NCBI GenBank assembly: GCA_003695215.1
Contig: RFIM01000071.1
Span: 1-22,877 of the forward strand
Reading direction: 5' to 3'
Length of the DNA stretch: 22,877 nucleotides
Source of the DNA: Chloroflexota bacterium
GTDB taxonomy: Bacteria > Chloroflexota > Anaerolineae > Aggregatilineales > UBA2796
Shown here piece by piece: positions 22,323 to 22,877 of this stretch. The translations under genes and the position numbers were made by a program. Each line of letters opens with the position of its first letter. The stretch's first letter is position 1. The notes beneath the pieces were generated by a model. That model saw nothing but the letters and a program-made list of their open reading frames with translations. It was not told where the DNA came from and did no database searches.

Positions 22323-22828
22323 GCCAGACACCACAAGCCATCTGGCAAGGGCGAGAGCCGCCACAGATCATCTTGATCAGCGGCGAGAGCGGCGTCGGCA
22401 AGACGCAGTGGTGCGATCAGATGCGCGCTTTCGCTGAACGCCATGCGCTGCGCACAGCGGGCTTGATCTCCTATGGCATTTTTGAGCGCGGGCAGAAAAT
22501 CGCTATCTCGTTGTGCGCCTTGCCCAGTGGCGAGCAGCGCCTGCTGGCCAAGCGCCGCGAATACACGCCTGGCACGCCAACGCCGCAATGGGCATTTGAT
22601 GAAGCAACCTTAGCCTGGGGCGACTCGATCCTAGCGGCATCTGAGGCCTGCGATGTGCTGATCATCGATGAGATCGGGCCGCTAGAGCTGCTGCATGCTC
22701 AGGGCTGGCAAAGCGCCTTCGCAGTCTTGGCGGCGCAGCGCTATCAAGTGGCCTGCGTCGTGGTGCGCCCAACGCTGGTGGCACGCTTCCAAGCGCGCTT
22801 CAACGTAGCACGCAGCATCTGGCTGTGA
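22319..22828 (+). CDS. THEP1-like P-loop nucleoside-triphosphatase
   Basis: A 169-residue soluble protein with Walker A GESGVGKT (residues 22-29) and an extended Walker B LIIDEIGPLELLHAQGW (114-130). The DEIGPLEL form, followed by a Gly-aromatic, is the hallmark of the THEP1/NTPase_1 family (COG1618), whose members hydrolyse NTPs in vitro and are of unclear physiological role. The central part (AGLISYGIFERGQKIAISLC) corresponds to the family's strand pair after the P-loop. The start overlaps the ATPase stop as ATGA, so it belongs to the transporter operon. Its job there is unknown; chaperone-like loading, nucleotide-loop processing in cobalamin use, or regulation are guesses. No terminator is seen after it. 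Confidence 0.82.
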   Translation: MSQTPQAIWQGREPPQIILISGESGVGKTQWCDQMRAFAERHALRTAGLISYGIFERGQKIAISLCALPSGEQRLLAKRREYTPGTPTPQWAFDEATLAWGDSILAASEACDVLIIDEIGPLELLHAQGWQSAFAVLAAQRYQVACVVVRPTLVARFQARFNVARSIWL

Positions 22829-22852
22829 GCTTGTGCAGCTAGCGGCCTTTTG

Positions 22853-22861
22853 TGCCATAAT
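22853..22861 (+). promoter_or_regulatory. Extended -10 promoter for a gene beyond the right edge
   Basis: TGC followed by CATAAT (22856-22861) forms an extended -10 with five of six consensus bases, 24 nt after the last stop codon. It points off the right end, so the next rightward gene probably has its own start site. TTGTGC at 22831 is 19 nt away and is a poor -35. Confidence 0.4.
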
Positions 22862-22877
22862 CTGTGCAGCAAAATGC

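Noticed and set aside
21549..22364. Leftward 271-codon open frame opposite the FecE-type ATPase
   Set aside because: The plus strand carries all ABC motifs here; the antisense translation is His/Gln/Arg-rich with no recognisable domain.

Overview
The window is about 22.9 kb of GC-rich bacterial DNA, densely coding, with short intergenic gaps and many start/stop overlaps. It carries 19 complete protein-coding genes and the tail of a 20th; I see no rRNA, tRNA, CRISPR array, transposase or phage gene. The gene mix suggests a Chloroflexota bacterium (Anaerolineae-like): several secreted or coiled-coil proteins of unknown family, an SH3-plus-SGNH secreted protein, HlyD/MacB-type ABC genes, TPR proteins, and Sec signal peptides without a lipobox. 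That placement is inference from gene style; no rRNA or marker phylogeny was available.

Left part (1-10.1 kb), mostly housekeeping. The end of an MBOAT-like gene is translationally coupled to an SGNH-fold membrane-anchored protein, a pairing typical of O-acylation of surface polymers. gyrA (GTG start) follows from a strong sigma70-type promoter and converges on rsmG, which is transcribed leftwards behind a TPR-repeat gene. A small unrecognised gene (leftward) and a coiled-coil gene (rightward) share a divergent promoter region. The coiled-coil gene is followed directly by a secreted SH3/SGNH protein whose nucleophile position is Cys. That gene converges on an acyl-CoA dehydrogenase of the plant ACX4/glutaryl-CoA dehydrogenase clade, whose presumed -10 box lies inside a 9-bp inverted repeat.

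Middle (10.3-16.9 kb), a probable five-gene operon: HlyD/MacA-like adaptor, small membrane-anchored protein, MacB-type ATPase, MacB-type permease, and a very long secreted protein made of two tandem type I periplasmic-binding (Leu/Ile/Val-type) domains. It starts at an extended -10 promoter and ends in a 13-bp-stem terminator. The T-run of that terminator doubles as the probable -35 of the next gene, a single FGGY-family sugar kinase.

Right part (18.6-22.8 kb), the most interesting unit: a PadR-family regulator whose promoter is embedded in a 38-bp near-perfect palindrome, followed without gaps by a BtuF/FepB-type binding protein with an extra N-terminal remnant of a ModA-like domain, a FecCD-type permease, a FecE-type ATPase and a THEP1-like P-loop NTPase. 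All junctions overlap. This looks like an autoregulated metal-chelate, heme or cobalamin uptake operon; the ligand cannot be told from sequence.

At the scale of the whole window the tetranucleotide CCGG is strikingly scarce (about 13 sites by hand count, against roughly 180 expected at ~60% GC).
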